Of a stretch of 64,000 nt of DNA, positions 24,288-33,548 are shown in pieces. This DNA comes from Pseudoflavonifractor sp902362925. GTDB lineage: Bacteria > Bacillota > Clostridia > Oscillospirales > Oscillospiraceae. Numbering within the stretch: the first letter of the stretch is position 1; every line of letters starts with the position of its first letter. The DNA lies in NCBI GenBank assembly GCA_902362925.1, contig CABIYL010000014.1. One strand, given 5' to 3'. The notes beneath the pieces were generated by a model. It was not told the DNA's origin and did not search any database. It saw only the letters and a program-made list of their open reading frames with translations. A program made the position numbers and the translations under genes.

Positions 24288-25175
24288 ATGATGAGAGCCA
24301 TTTGGGAGTCCAGCCCGGTGCGGTTTATCCGGGAGATGGTGGACATGTATTTCAGCAAAAATGTGTCCCGCTCCGCCGCTGAGCTGGCCTATTTCCTCAT
24401 CCTCACCTTTTTCCCGGTGCTTATCTGCGTCAACGGCTTTGTGGGTCTGCTGAAGCTGGACCCGGTGGCCCTGCTCAGCGGCATCGAGGAGTTCCTCCCC
24501 AGAGGCACCCTGGACGTGGTGGCCGAGTACGTGGGGTATATCAGCACCAACCAGTCCACCGCCATGCTGGTGGCCGGACTGTCCGCCACCCTGTTCTCCG
24601 CATCCGCCGCCTTCCGGGCCCTGATGAACATCATGAGCGACATCTACGAGCGCAAGACCTACACCGGCATCTTCCAGATTATCGCCAGCGTGCTCTTCTC
24701 CGTGCTCTTTCTGGTCACCATCTACCTGTCCCTGGTGGTGGTGGTCACCGGCAGCTGGCTGTTTAACCTGGTGGAGGACTTCTTCCACCTGAGCCCCGGC
24801 GACCTGCCCTGGGACTGGCAGTGGCTGCGGTTCCTCATCCTGTTCTGTCTGGTGCTCCTCTTCGTGCTGCTGGTGTACCGCATGTCCGCCCCCAGAGGCA
24901 AGCCCAGACCCCCGCTCCTCACCGGCGCTATCCTGGCCTCCGCCGCCCTGGTGGCCTCCTCCATCCTGTTCTCCTGGTTCATCGGCCTGTCCTCCCGGTA
25001 CTCCCTGGTGTACGGGTCTTTGACCTCGGTGGTCATCCTGCTGCTGTGGCTCTACCTGTGCGGCAACATCCTCATCCTGGGCAACGTGTTCAACTGCGTG
25101 TGGTACCGGCGGAAAAAGGTCCGCTACCTCCAGCGGCTGAAAAAAGAGTCCTATCCCCCCGAGCAATTGGGATGA
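24288..25175 (+). CDS. YihY/BrkB-family membrane protein
   Basis: This 295-residue integral membrane protein has about six membrane segments. The family signature ELAYFLILTFFPVLI is near residue 32, and the repeated SLVYGSLTSVVILLLWLYLCGNILILG is near the C-terminus (250-275). The family was once annotated as ribonuclease BN in error; its real role, possibly transport or envelope maintenance, is unsettled. Two ATG codons in tandem (24288, 24291) follow GGGAGG; the first is listed. Monocistronic, followed by a strong terminator. Confidence 0.9.
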   Translation: MMRAIWESSPVRFIREMVDMYFSKNVSRSAAELAYFLILTFFPVLICVNGFVGLLKLDPVALLSGIEEFLPRGTLDVVAEYVGYISTNQSTAMLVAGLSATLFSASAAFRALMNIMSDIYERKTYTGIFQIIASVLFSVLFLVTIYLSLVVVVTGSWLFNLVEDFFHLSPGDLPWDWQWLRFLILFCLVLLFVLLVYRMSAPRGKPRPPLLTGAILASAALVASSILFSWFIGLSSRYSLVYGSLTSVVILLLWLYLCGNILILGNVFNCVWYRRKKVRYLQRLKKESYPPEQLG

Positions 25176-25184
25176 TATTGTTTC

Positions 25185-25234
25185 AAAAGGCCCCTGGATC
25201 AGCCAAAATCTGGCTGATCCAGGGGCCTTTTTTT
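25185..25234 (+). terminator. terminator of the BrkB-family gene
   Basis: A 17-bp perfect stem (GGCCCCTGGATCAGCCA and complement) with loop AAATC, preceded by AAAA and followed by seven T residues; it could work in both directions. Confidence 0.92.
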
Positions 25235-25298
25235 CCGTCCTTGTATTCTCCCGCCCGGCGTGGTACCCTGTTGGTACGTAAAAAGGGAGGGATGCGCC

Positions 25299-25946
25299 AT
25301 GCCCAAAGCGCCGGTTCTGCCCACGGCAGGGGAGCCCGGGGACCTTCTGCCCCTGGCCGTTGAGGCTGCGGAGGAGGGGGAGTGCCTGGAGGGGCTGGAC
25401 TTTGTGGGCCAGACCGTCACAGGGGAGGATTTTGCCGAGCTGGAGCTGTCCGGCTGCCGCTTTGTCCGGTGCAGGCTGACGGGGTGTTCCTTTGCCGCCG
25501 CCGCCCTGCGGGACGTGGTGTTCCAGGACTGCGACCTGTCCCAGTGCCGCTTTGCAAAGGCCAGCCTGACCCGCTGCGCCCTGGAGGACTGTAAGATCCT
25601 GGGCGCTGATTTCTCCAGCGTGGCCCTCCGGGACGTGGGCTTCTCCCGCTGCCGCCTGGACCTGGCCAACTGCAACGCCGCCGCCCTGCGGGACGTGGCC
25701 TTCCGGGACTGCTCCATGGAGGAGGCCGCCCTGTCCGGCTGCCGGGTCAAGGGCCTCACCCTGGAGCGGTGCGTCCTCACCCGGGTGAACTTCTTCCAGA
25801 CCCCACTGGCCGGGGTGGACCTGACCTCCTGTACCCTCACCGAGCCGGTGTTCTCCGCCTCCGCCGGTGAGCTGAAGGGCGCGGTGGTGGACCTGTTCCA
25901 GGCCGCACAGCTGGCCAGACGGTTCGGGGTTATTATCAAGGAATAG
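25299..25946 (+). CDS. pentapeptide-repeat protein
   Basis: This 215-residue protein consists, from about residue 40 to 190, of A(D/N)LxX-like five-residue repeats (for example CRFVRC, CSFAAAALRDVVFQDC, CDLSQCRFAKASL), which fold as a right-handed square beta-helix. Unusually many repeat positions hold cysteine. Qnr/MfpA members mimic DNA and bind gyrase; the general shape fits, but nothing proves that role here and most such proteins have unknown function. GGGAGGG precedes ATG 25299. It stands alone between two terminators. Confidence 0.85.
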   Translation: MPKAPVLPTAGEPGDLLPLAVEAAEEGECLEGLDFVGQTVTGEDFAELELSGCRFVRCRLTGCSFAAAALRDVVFQDCDLSQCRFAKASLTRCALEDCKILGADFSSVALRDVGFSRCRLDLANCNAAALRDVAFRDCSMEEAALSGCRVKGLTLERCVLTRVNFFQTPLAGVDLTSCTLTEPVFSASAGELKGAVVDLFQAAQLARRFGVIIKE

Positions 25947-25972
25947 ATACACAGCGCTTTCTGATCAGAAAC

Positions 25973-26013
25973 GGGGTGGATCACCGGAAATTCCGGTGAT
26001 CCACCCCTCTTTT
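25973..26013 (+). terminator. terminator of the pentapeptide-repeat gene
   Basis: A perfect 16-bp stem (25973-25988 with 25992-26007), 3-nt loop, then TCTTTT. Confidence 0.88.
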
Positions 26014-26089
26014 GTTGCATTATTTTGTCCATCCGGTTTAAAACGGCGTTAAGCGGACCGGAAGCGATATATTTTTCATATGAGAGTAG

Positions 26090-26132
26090 CGAAAACAGCC
26101 CGGATCGCTGGAAATATCCAGCGATCCGGGCT
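26090..26132 (-). terminator. terminator of rnhA
   Basis: A perfect 16-bp stem (26097-26112 with 26117-26132), loop AATA, followed on the minus strand by GTTTTC. It begins 7 bp after the rnhA stop codon. Confidence 0.85.
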
Positions 26133-26138
26133 GTTTTG

Positions 26139-26576
26139 TTATTTATACTTCCTGCTCTCGGCCACCGCAAGCTCATCGCAGCGGTTGTTGTACGGATTGG
26201 ACGCATGCCCCTTGACCCAGTGGAGGTTGACGGTGTGGCGCTCGCACAGCGAGAGCAGCCGCTCCCACAGGTCCGGGTTCAGGGCGGGCTTCTTGTCCGC
26301 CTTTATCCAGCCCTTGGCCTTCCAGCTCTTGGCCCAGCCCTTCTGGAGGGCGTCAATGACGTACTTGGAATCGGAGTACAGCTCCACCACACAGGGCTCC
26401 TTCAGGGCCTCCAGGGCCGTGATGACCCCGGTCAGCTCCATGCGGTTGTTGGTGGTGTGGCCCTCGCCGCCGGAGAGCTCCTTCTTGAACGTGCCGTACA
26501 TCAGGATGGCTCCCCAGCCGCCTGGACCGGGGTTGCCCGAACAGGCGCCGTCGGTGTAGATTGTTACGGTTTTCAT
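26139..26576 (-). CDS. rnhA: ribonuclease HI
   Basis: RNase HI cleaves the RNA strand of RNA-DNA hybrids (primers, R-loops). The 145-residue protein has the four catalytic carboxylates: Asp9 in YTDGACSGNPGPGG, Glu47 in NRMELTG, Asp69 in YSDSKYV, and the last Asp in NNRCDELA. The handle region (GWAKSWKAKGW) is typical. AAGGAACC precedes the ATG. It lies just downstream of the SHOCT-protein gene on the same strand, with a 44-bp gap, and ends in a strong terminator. Confidence 0.96.
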   Translation of the reverse strand: MKTVTIYTDGACSGNPGPGGWGAILMYGTFKKELSGGEGHTTNNRMELTGVITALEALKEPCVVELYSDSKYVIDALQKGWAKSWKAKGWIKADKKPALNPDLWERLLSLCERHTVNLHWVKGHASNPYNNRCDELAVAESRKYK

Positions 26577-26620
26577 GGTTTTGGTTCCTTTTTTGGTGTT
26601 TCTGTGGAAAATAAAGCCGC

Positions 26621-27028
26621 TTACAGGTCCCGGAGAATCTCCTGCCGCTTCTCCTCAAACTCCCGGGAGGTGATGAGGTGCTGATCGTAGAGCCGCTGGA
26701 GCTCGGCCAGACGGGCCTCGGCGCTGTGGGCGGCGGGGCCATCAGAGGGCGGGACAGGGGAGTCTCCCTCGGTCTCCTCGTCGATGCTCCACTCGTAGGA
26801 GAAGTACATGCCCTTCTTGTTGCAGGCGCCGTAGACACCGATACCCGCAAAGCCCAGGGACATCACCGTCCATATCAGGCCGAAGGGGCCGGTGTTGGGC
26901 AGCAGCTGGGTGACGCCGATATACACAAATCCCAGGGCAACGGCGGCGAAAATCCCGCCGAACACCCGGCTGAAGGTGATCATGCTCTTGCTGGGGCGAA
27001 CGGTCATGCGTCTGCGTCTGCGGTTCAT
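26621..27028 (-). CDS. small membrane protein with SHOCT domain
   Basis: This 135-residue protein has a very basic N-terminus (MNRRRRR), two hydrophobic segments (about 20-40 and 48-68), a polar linker and a C-terminal SHOCT helix pair (RLAELQRLYDQHLITSREFEEKR). It is one of two SHOCT proteins in the window. Genes 27065-27490, this one and rnhA read in the same direction with short gaps and may form a transcript. Function unknown. Confidence 0.75.
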   Translation of the reverse strand: MNRRRRRMTVRPSKSMITFSRVFGGIFAAVALGFVYIGVTQLLPNTGPFGLIWTVMSLGFAGIGVYGACNKKGMYFSYEWSIDEETEGDSPVPPSDGPAAHSAEARLAELQRLYDQHLITSREFEEKRQEILRDL

Positions 27029-27064
27029 AGGCTCCTCCTTTTCTCCGTGGGTTGGCGCCCTGTT

Positions 27065-27490
27065 TCAGCGGCGCTTTTTTCTTTTTTCCTTCTTTTTCGG
27101 CTTGGAAAACGGGTTTTGACCTCCGGCGGCGGCCTCACGCAGCTCCCACACGTCGGCCGCCACCGACAGAACGCCCAGCAGCAGCAAATCCAGCGCCATC
27201 TCTCCGCCGCCTTTCAGCAGGAAGGACGCCACGCCCGCAAGGCAGGCCATGCCGCCGGCCACGGCCAGCAGCACCAGGCCCAGCTGCCGCAGCACGTCCC
27301 GGTGGGTGCGCAGCTTCTTCCAGTCGGACAGCAGCAGCAGGATGCCCGCGGCGGTACAGGGTCCGCCGGGCAGCACCGCCAGAACCCCCAGCACATGGGC
27401 GTCTCCGGGGGAGAGCAGGGGCATGAAGGTGAGAAACAGCCCGAACAGCACCATCAGCAGACGGCGTTTCAGGCGGCGGTACTCTGCCAT
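27065..27490 (-). CDS. hypothetical multipass membrane protein
   Basis: This protein of 141 residues has three to four hydrophobic segments (about 15-30, 40-58, 75-95, 100-115) and a strongly basic C-terminus (KPKKKEKRKKRR). AAAGGAG lies 7 bp before ATG 27490; the ATG at 27496 is too close to that site. It sits 137 bp past the gyrA 3' end on the same strand. No family recognised. Confidence 0.6.
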   Translation of the reverse strand: MAEYRRLKRRLLMVLFGLFLTFMPLLSPGDAHVLGVLAVLPGGPCTAAGILLLLSDWKKLRTHRDVLRQLGLVLLAVAGGMACLAGVASFLLKGGGEMALDLLLLGVLSVAADVWELREAAAGGQNPFSKPKKKEKRKKRR

Positions 27491-27627
27491 CTCCATGCTC
27501 CTTTCCGCCGGGATCAGCATTTCTTTCCACATCGGGACCGGGTTTTGGGGAGAGGACGGCGCTGGGCGGGGTCAGATACCCCGCCCAAAGGCCGCCGGAG
27601 CCGTTACCGGCTCAGAAATCCCTGTTT

Positions 27628-30180
27628 TTATTCCACAACAGGCTCAGAAGGCGTGGAAACAGAGGCGTCGGTGCTGGGCATTTCTTCCTCCTGAGCGGTT
27701 TCCTCGTCCTCGTGATCGGTTCTTGCAAAGGAGATCACCTTTACACCTTCATCCAGGTTCATCAGCTTTACGCCCTGGGCGGCACGGCCGTAGGTGGAGA
27801 TGCCGGACACCGCCATACGGATGATGACGCCCGCGTCGTTGATGACCAGGATGTCGTCGGCGTCGCTGACCACCTTGACCCCCACCACGGGGCCGGTCTT
27901 TTCGGTGACGTTGTAGCCCTTCAGGCCGTAGCCGCCGCGGTTCTGGGGTCCGTCGGAGCGGATATACTCGTCCATGTCGGTCCGCTTGCCGTAGCCGTTC
28001 TCGGTGACCATGAGCACCTGGTGGCCGGCCTTGGCACGGGCGGCGCCGATGACATAGTCGCCCTCACGGAGCTTGATGCCCCGGACGCCGCAGGCGTCAC
28101 GGCCCATGCAGCGCACGTCGGTCTCCTTGAAGCAGATGGACATGCCGTCGTGGGTGGCGATGAGAATGGCCTGGTCGCCGTCGGTCTCCCGGACGGCAAT
28201 CAGCTCGTCGCCCTCGTCCAGGGTGATGCAGCGGATACCCGCCTTGCGGGCGGTGTTGATGGCGGAGAGCTGGATACGTTTCACCGTGCCGTTCCGGGTG
28301 ACCATGGCCAGATACCGGTCCTCGGGGAACTCACGCAGGTGGATCATGGCGGTGACCTTCTCGCCGCTCTCCACGGGCAGGATGTTCACCAGATTGGTGC
28401 CCTTGGCCATGCGGCCGGCCTCGGGAATCTGATAGCCCTTCTTCCGGTGGACCCGGCCCTTGTTGGTGAAGAAGAGGATGAAGTCGTGGGTGGAGGCGGT
28501 AAAGACCGTGTCCACGTAGTCCTCCTCCTTGGTGGCCATGGCGGTGATGCCCTTGCCGCCACGGCGCTGGGTCTTGTAGGTGGAGGCGGGCAGGCGCTTG
28601 ATATAGCCGCCGGCGGTGAGGGTGAAGACGCACTCCTCCTCCTCGATGAGGTCCTCGATGTCGATCTCGTCCTCCACGTCCTGAATCTCGGTGACGCGCT
28701 CGTCGCCGTACTTGTCCCGGATGGCAATCAGCTCGTCCTTCAGCACGCCGCGGAGCATCTCCTCAGAGCCAAGCAGCTGCTGGAAGTAGGCGATGCGGGC
28801 CTCCAGCTCCTTGTACTCGTTCTCCAGCTTCTCCCGGTCCAGTCCCTGGAGGGCCTTGAGGCGCATGTCCAGGATGGCCTGGGCCTGGACGTCGTCCAGG
28901 GAGAAGCGCTCCATCAGCTTCTCCTTGGCGTCGTCGTACCGGGAGCGGATGATGTGAATGACCTCGTCGATGTTGTCCTGGGCGATGAGCAGGCCCTCCA
29001 GCAGGTGGGCACGCTCCTGGGCCTTCTTCAGGTCGTACTTGGTGCGGCGGATGATGACCTGCTCCTGGTAGGCGATATACTCGTCCAGAATGTGGCGCAG
29101 GGAGAGGATACGGGGCTGGAGCTTGCCGTTTACCTCCACCAGGGCCAGCATGTTGATGGCAAAGGTGGTCTGGAGCTGGGTCTGGGCAAAGAGCCGGTTG
29201 AGCACCACCTGGGGGTTGGCGTCACGCTTGAGCTCGATGACGATGCGCATGCCGTTGCGGTCGGACTCATCCCGGATGTCGGAGATGCCGTCCAGACGCT
29301 TGTCCTCCACCTGGTCGGCCATGTTCTTGATGAGCATGCGCTTGTTGACCTGGTAGGGAATCTCAGTGACGATGATGCGGACGCGGTCCTTGCCGAACTC
29401 CTCAAACTCGGTGCGGGCACGGACGCACAGGCGGCCGCGGCCGGTGGCGTAGGCGGCCCGGATGCCGGAGCGGCCCATGATGATGCCCTTGGTGGGGAAG
29501 TCGGGGCCCTTGATGTGCTCCATCAGGTCGCACAGCTCGGCCTCGGGGTTCTCCAGCACGCAGATAGTGGCGTTGATGACCTCGGTCAGGTTGTGGGGCG
29601 GGATGTTGGTGGCCATACCAACGGCGATGCCGCTGGAGCCGTTGACCAGCAGGTTGGGGAACCGGGAGGGGAGCACCTTGGGCTCCTTCCGGGTCTCGTC
29701 AAAGTTGGGGTCCCAGTCCACCGTGTCCTTCTCGATGTCCCGGAGCATCTCGTCGGAGATTTTGCTCAGACGGGCCTCGGTGTAACGGTAGGCGGCCGGG
29801 GGGTCGCCGTCGATGGAGCCGAAGTTGCCGTGGCCGTCCACCAGCATGTAGCGCATGGAGAAGTCCTGGGCCAGTCGGACCAGGGCGTCGTAGACGCTGG
29901 CGTCGCCGTGGGGGTGGTACCGGCCCAGTACGTCGCCCACGCAGGTGGCCGACTTCTTGAAGGGCTTGTCCGCCGTCAGGTTGTCCTCGTACATGGCGTA
30001 CAGGATGCGGCGGTGCACCGGCTTCAGGCCGTCCCGCACGTCGGGCAGGGCACGGCCCACGATAACGCTCATGGCGTACTCAATATAGGATTTTTCCATC
30101 TCCGGCACCAGGGGAGACACCTCAATGTGCTGATTGGGGTAGCGAATCTCCTCCGGGTCGTATTGGGGCTTCTTGCTCAT
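27628..30180 (-). CDS. gyrA: DNA gyrase subunit A
   Basis: GyrA carries the breakage-reunion activity of gyrase, which introduces negative supercoils. The 850-residue protein has the winged-helix/tower core with catalytic Tyr133 (AAYRYTEAR) and the six-bladed C-terminal pinwheel, including the GyrA box near QRRGGKG (about 540-546). The quinolone-determining segment reads HPHGDASVYD (90-98 region): the position of E. coli Ser83 is Ala94 and the acidic anchor is Asp98. The C-terminus ends in an acidic, Glu-rich tail. gyrB lies 40 bp upstream, so the two are probably co-transcribed. Confidence 0.98.
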   Translation of the reverse strand: MSKKPQYDPEEIRYPNQHIEVSPLVPEMEKSYIEYAMSVIVGRALPDVRDGLKPVHRRILYAMYEDNLTADKPFKKSATCVGDVLGRYHPHGDASVYDALVRLAQDFSMRYMLVDGHGNFGSIDGDPPAAYRYTEARLSKISDEMLRDIEKDTVDWDPNFDETRKEPKVLPSRFPNLLVNGSSGIAVGMATNIPPHNLTEVINATICVLENPEAELCDLMEHIKGPDFPTKGIIMGRSGIRAAYATGRGRLCVRARTEFEEFGKDRVRIIVTEIPYQVNKRMLIKNMADQVEDKRLDGISDIRDESDRNGMRIVIELKRDANPQVVLNRLFAQTQLQTTFAINMLALVEVNGKLQPRILSLRHILDEYIAYQEQVIIRRTKYDLKKAQERAHLLEGLLIAQDNIDEVIHIIRSRYDDAKEKLMERFSLDDVQAQAILDMRLKALQGLDREKLENEYKELEARIAYFQQLLGSEEMLRGVLKDELIAIRDKYGDERVTEIQDVEDEIDIEDLIEEEECVFTLTAGGYIKRLPASTYKTQRRGGKGITAMATKEEDYVDTVFTASTHDFILFFTNKGRVHRKKGYQIPEAGRMAKGTNLVNILPVESGEKVTAMIHLREFPEDRYLAMVTRNGTVKRIQLSAINTARKAGIRCITLDEGDELIAVRETDGDQAILIATHDGMSICFKETDVRCMGRDACGVRGIKLREGDYVIGAARAKAGHQVLMVTENGYGKRTDMDEYIRSDGPQNRGGYGLKGYNVTEKTGPVVGVKVVSDADDILVINDAGVIIRMAVSGISTYGRAAQGVKLMNLDEGVKVISFARTDHEDEETAQEEEMPSTDASVSTPSEPVVE

Positions 30181-30220
30181 TGTTCTGCCTCACTTCATAT
30201 GTGATAGGGGATTTCCCTGT

Positions 30221-32170
30221 TTAATAGTCCAGATTCACCGCGTACTTGGCGTTCTTCTCAATGAACTCCTTGCGGGGCTCCACCTTCTCGCCCATGAGAA
30301 TGGTGAAGGTGGCATCGGCGGCCACGGCGTCGTCCAGCTCAATGCGGCGCAGGGTGCGCTTCTCCGGGTCCATGGTGGTCTCCCACAGCTCGTGGGGGTT
30401 CATCTCGCCCAGACCCTTGAAGCGGCTGATGTCCACCTTGGCGTTGGGGTTGTCGCCACGCAGCTCGGCGGAAACCTGGTCACGCTCCTCGTCGGAGAAG
30501 GCCACACGGGTGGTCTTGCCACGGGTCAGCTTGTACAGGGGCGGCACGGCGGAGTACACATAGCCGTTCTCAATCAGGGGCCGCATGAAGCGGAAGAAGA
30601 AGGTGAGCAGCAGGGTACGGATATGGGCGCCGTCCACATCGGCATCGGCCATGATGATGACCTTGTGATAGCGCAGCTTGGACACGTCGAACTCGTCGCC
30701 AATGCCCGCGCCCAGAGCGGTGATGACGGGCTGGAGCTTGTCGTTGCCGTAGACCTTGTCGGCACGGGCCTTCTCCACGTTGAGCATCTTGCCCCACAGG
30801 GGGAGGATGGCCTGGAACCGGGAGTCACGGCCCTGGGTGGCCGAGCCGCCTGCGGAATCGCCCTCGACGATGTAGAGCTCGGTGAGCTCGGGGTTTACCT
30901 CATTGCAGTCGCGCAGCTTGTCGGGCATGGCGGCGCCGCCCAGGGCGGTCTTGCGCCGCACCGACTCTCTGGCCTTCCGGGCGGCCTCACGGGCACGGGA
31001 GGCGGTGAGGGCCTTGTCCAGGATGGCCTTGCCCACCGCCGGATTCTCCTCCAGGAACTCCTCCAGCTTCTCGCTGACCAGGGTGCTGACCAGGGTGCGG
31101 ATGTGGGCGTTGCCCAGCTTGGCCTTGGTCTGGCCCTCAAACTGGGCCTCGGTCAGCTTCACCGAGATGACTGCGGTGAGACCCTCACGGCAGTCCTCGC
31201 CGGACACCTTCTCCTCGTCCTTGAGAATCTTCATCTTCTTGCCGTAGGCGTTGAGCACGTTGGTCAGGGCCTGCTTGAAGCCGGTCTCGTGCATGCCGCC
31301 CTCGGGGGTGTGGACGTTGTTGGCGAAGGACACCAGAATCTCGTTGTAGGTGTCGGTGTACTGCATGGCAATCTCCGCGATGGAGTCGTCCTTCATGCCG
31401 GACATGTAGATGACGCCGTCGTGGATGGGGGTCTTGTTCTTGTTGATGAAGGACACAAACTCCCGGATGCCGCCCTCATAGTGCATGGTGTCCTCCTGCT
31501 CCATGCCGGGACGGCGGTCCTGAATGACAATCTTCAGTCCGGCGTTGAGGAAGGCCTCCTCCCGCATGCGGGTGTGGAGGATTTCGTAGTCATAGACCGT
31601 GTCCTCAAACATCTCGGGGTCGGGCTTGAACACCACCTCGGTGCCGTGGCGGTCGGTCTCGCCCACGATGGTCATGCTCTGGGTGACCTTGCCCCGGGAG
31701 AACTTCATCTCGTGGATTTTGCCGTCCTTGTAGACGCGCACCTCCAGCCACTCGGACAGGGCGTTGACCACGCTGGCGCCCACGCCGTGGAGGCCGCCGG
31801 ACACCTTGTAGCCGCCGCCGCCGAACTTGCCGCCGGCGTGGAGGATGGTGAACACGACCTCCAGAGCGGGCAGGCCGGTCTGGGGCTGGATATCCACGGG
31901 GATGCCGCGGCCGTTGTCAGTGACGGAGATGATGTCACCCTCCAGAATGGCCACGTCGATACGGTCGCAGTAGCCGGCCAGGGCCTCGTCGATGGAGTTG
32001 TCCACGATTTCGTACACCAGATGGTGCAGGCCCGAGGAGGAGGTGGAGCCGATATACATACCGGGCCGCTTGCGCACCGCCTCCAGGCCCTCCAGCACCT
32101 GAATCTCACTGCCGCCGTACTCGTGGTCCACCTGAGTGGCGCTCTGTTCCAGTTCTAACTCGTCAGACAT
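30221..32170 (-). CDS. gyrB: DNA gyrase subunit B
   Basis: GyrB is the ATPase subunit of gyrase. The 649-residue size is the Firmicute short form. The GHKL ATPase domain shows EIVDNSIDEA, DNGRGIP and GGLHGVGASVVNALS. The TOPRIM domain shows EGDSAGG and DADVDGAHIRTLLL, whose acids bind magnesium. The C-terminal interaction region has FKGLGEMNPHELWETTM. A GCGGAGG site precedes the ATG. It is preceded by a hairpin in the 100-bp gap after the lipoprotein gene and followed by gyrA. Confidence 0.98.
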   Translation of the reverse strand: MSDELELEQSATQVDHEYGGSEIQVLEGLEAVRKRPGMYIGSTSSSGLHHLVYEIVDNSIDEALAGYCDRIDVAILEGDIISVTDNGRGIPVDIQPQTGLPALEVVFTILHAGGKFGGGGYKVSGGLHGVGASVVNALSEWLEVRVYKDGKIHEMKFSRGKVTQSMTIVGETDRHGTEVVFKPDPEMFEDTVYDYEILHTRMREEAFLNAGLKIVIQDRRPGMEQEDTMHYEGGIREFVSFINKNKTPIHDGVIYMSGMKDDSIAEIAMQYTDTYNEILVSFANNVHTPEGGMHETGFKQALTNVLNAYGKKMKILKDEEKVSGEDCREGLTAVISVKLTEAQFEGQTKAKLGNAHIRTLVSTLVSEKLEEFLEENPAVGKAILDKALTASRAREAARKARESVRRKTALGGAAMPDKLRDCNEVNPELTELYIVEGDSAGGSATQGRDSRFQAILPLWGKMLNVEKARADKVYGNDKLQPVITALGAGIGDEFDVSKLRYHKVIIMADADVDGAHIRTLLLTFFFRFMRPLIENGYVYSAVPPLYKLTRGKTTRVAFSDEERDQVSAELRGDNPNAKVDISRFKGLGEMNPHELWETTMDPEKRTLRRIELDDAVAADATFTILMGEKVEPRKEFIEKNAKYAVNLDY

Positions 32171-32199
32171 AATAACCTCCGCTTATTCTTACGCGCTGG

Positions 32200-32244
32200 G
32201 TGTGGCGCCTGGAAACGGGCCTTGTCCGCTCCCACGCGCCACAC
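32200..32244 (-). other. hairpin in the gyrB leader
   Basis: A perfect 9-bp stem GTGTGGCGC (32200-32208) and GCGCCACAC (32236-32244), with GCTG/CAGC flanks, encloses a 27-nt loop. There is no T-tract. It lies between the lipoprotein gene and gyrB and could be an mRNA processing or stability element. Confidence 0.4.
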
Positions 32245-32270
32245 GCAGCTGCTGTTGGTTTTCAATCTAT

Positions 32271-33038
32271 TCAGTGCTCCACCATGACCCCAGTGGGGAT
32301 GATGACGGGACCGTAGGCCCCGGGGGACAGGTCGTAGGTGGAGAAGCACAGCACAATCTCCCCGCTGTTTACCCAGAAAATCATGTCCTCCAGGCTGCGG
32401 CTGTCCACGGTGTCCGCCGCGTCGTCCCACCAGTCCACCTCCAGGTGGCTGACCATGTAGGCCTTTACAATCTCCCGCAGGGTGGTGGCCAGGGTGTCTT
32501 GGTCCTGGCCGGTCAGGTCGGCCAGACCCACCGTCTCGCCGGTGGACAGGTCGTAGGTGTAGCCCAGATAGTCCGTGTTGGCCACGCCGCCCATGTACCA
32601 GTTCCGGGTCATGTTCACGCTCAGCAGCCCGTCCCCGTTCTGGGTGACCGCCGCGTCCATGGTGTTGAGCCATACATCATCGGCCCGCTTCTCCAGGGGG
32701 ACATCCCCGCTGTTTTCCGCGAAAAACTCCTCACAGTGGCCGTTCAGGCTGTCGTTGATGGCCTGAATCTCCGGCGTGTCCCCGGTGAGCTGCACCAGGT
32801 CAAAATACCGGGACAGGGCTGTGGAGCCGTCCTTGTTGGCCACCGACCGGTCCTGCCGCTCAACGGTGTACTCCGCGCTGCCGGTGAGGGCGTCCGCCGC
32901 CGGCTGGGCGGCCGCCGGTACCGACGGCTCAGACAGCTCCGCCGTAGGGGAGGGCGTGGGGCTGGTCTGATTCCCAGCCCCGCAGGCGCTCAGCACCAGA
33001 GTCATTCCAAGAAAAAGGGCCAAATAGAGCCGCTTCAT
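32271..33038 (-). CDS. lipoprotein with DUF3298/RsiV-like domain
   Basis: This 255-residue secreted lipoprotein has a lipobox (LSAC, Cys19) after a hydrophobic signal, then a Pro/Ser/Thr/Ala linker to about residue 50. The C-terminal domain contains ANTDYLGYTYDLSTGETVGLADL, the pattern of DUF3298 as in the extracellular part of RsiV-type proteins, where it binds lysozyme or other wall ligands. No sigma factor gene is beside it. It lies inside the recF-gyrB interval, where Bacillus has only remB. The ligand is unknown. Confidence 0.8.
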   Translation of the reverse strand: MKRLYLALFLGMTLVLSACGAGNQTSPTPSPTAELSEPSVPAAAQPAADALTGSAEYTVERQDRSVANKDGSTALSRYFDLVQLTGDTPEIQAINDSLNGHCEEFFAENSGDVPLEKRADDVWLNTMDAAVTQNGDGLLSVNMTRNWYMGGVANTDYLGYTYDLSTGETVGLADLTGQDQDTLATTLREIVKAYMVSHLEVDWWDDAADTVDSRSLEDMIFWVNSGEIVLCFSTYDLSPGAYGPVIIPTGVMVEH

Positions 33039-33080
33039 GTATCTGCCTCCATCTCTTTCTCTTGAGGCTCTGCCGGAGTG

Positions 33081-33503
33081 TCACTCCAGACTGTCATCGT
33101 CCTCGTCCATAAAGCCGTCCGGGTCGGCGCCCTCCTGGCCCTCTTCGCCGCCCAGCAGCTCGGTGGTGCGCATCCGGCGGGACAGCTTCATCTCCTCCAC
33201 CTGCCGGTGGAGCAGCTCCTTGACCTCCCTGGGGTTCTTGATGTTCAGCAGGTCCAGGTGCGGGGTGGTCTTGTCCGAGGAGTGGACGCACACCGTGCCC
33301 ACGCCGAAAATCCGCTGAAACAGGGACCGCTTCAGCTCCAAATCCCGCACACGGTAGAGGAGCACCTCCTCCTCCTTCAGGTTCAGCAGGCCGGTCTCCC
33401 GGAAAATCCGGTCCTCACTGAGCCGGTACCGGGTAAAGGTGATGGGCAGGCCCAGAATCCGCTTCCGGTCCTTCCACAGATAGGTGATAGCTTCCAATGC
33501 CAT
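33081..33503 (-). CDS. PH-domain (bPH2/YdbT-like) protein
   Basis: This 140-residue protein opens with a strand-rich domain (FTRYRLSEDRIFRETGLLNLKEE read as two parts) that matches bacterial PH-like domains, followed by an amphipathic helix (REVKELLHRQVEEMK) and an acidic tail (DEDDDSLE). The domain motif ITFTRYRLSEDRI and ILLYRVRDLE-type strand are typical. No membrane segment is obvious, so it is probably cytoplasmic. It lies between remB and the lipoprotein gene. Role unknown. Confidence 0.75.
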   Translation of the reverse strand: MALEAITYLWKDRKRILGLPITFTRYRLSEDRIFRETGLLNLKEEEVLLYRVRDLELKRSLFQRIFGVGTVCVHSSDKTTPHLDLLNIKNPREVKELLHRQVEEMKLSRRMRTTELLGGEEGQEGADPDGFMDEDDDSLE

Positions 33504-33548
33504 GATGTTCGCTCCTTTCCCTGAGCTGCGGGGAAATCTTCCCCTCTG

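Noticed and set aside
27712..30204. Open frame of 830 codons opposite gyrA and similar ones opposite gyrB, dnaA, recF and hisS
   Set aside because: These are high-GC shadow frames with no family similarity.
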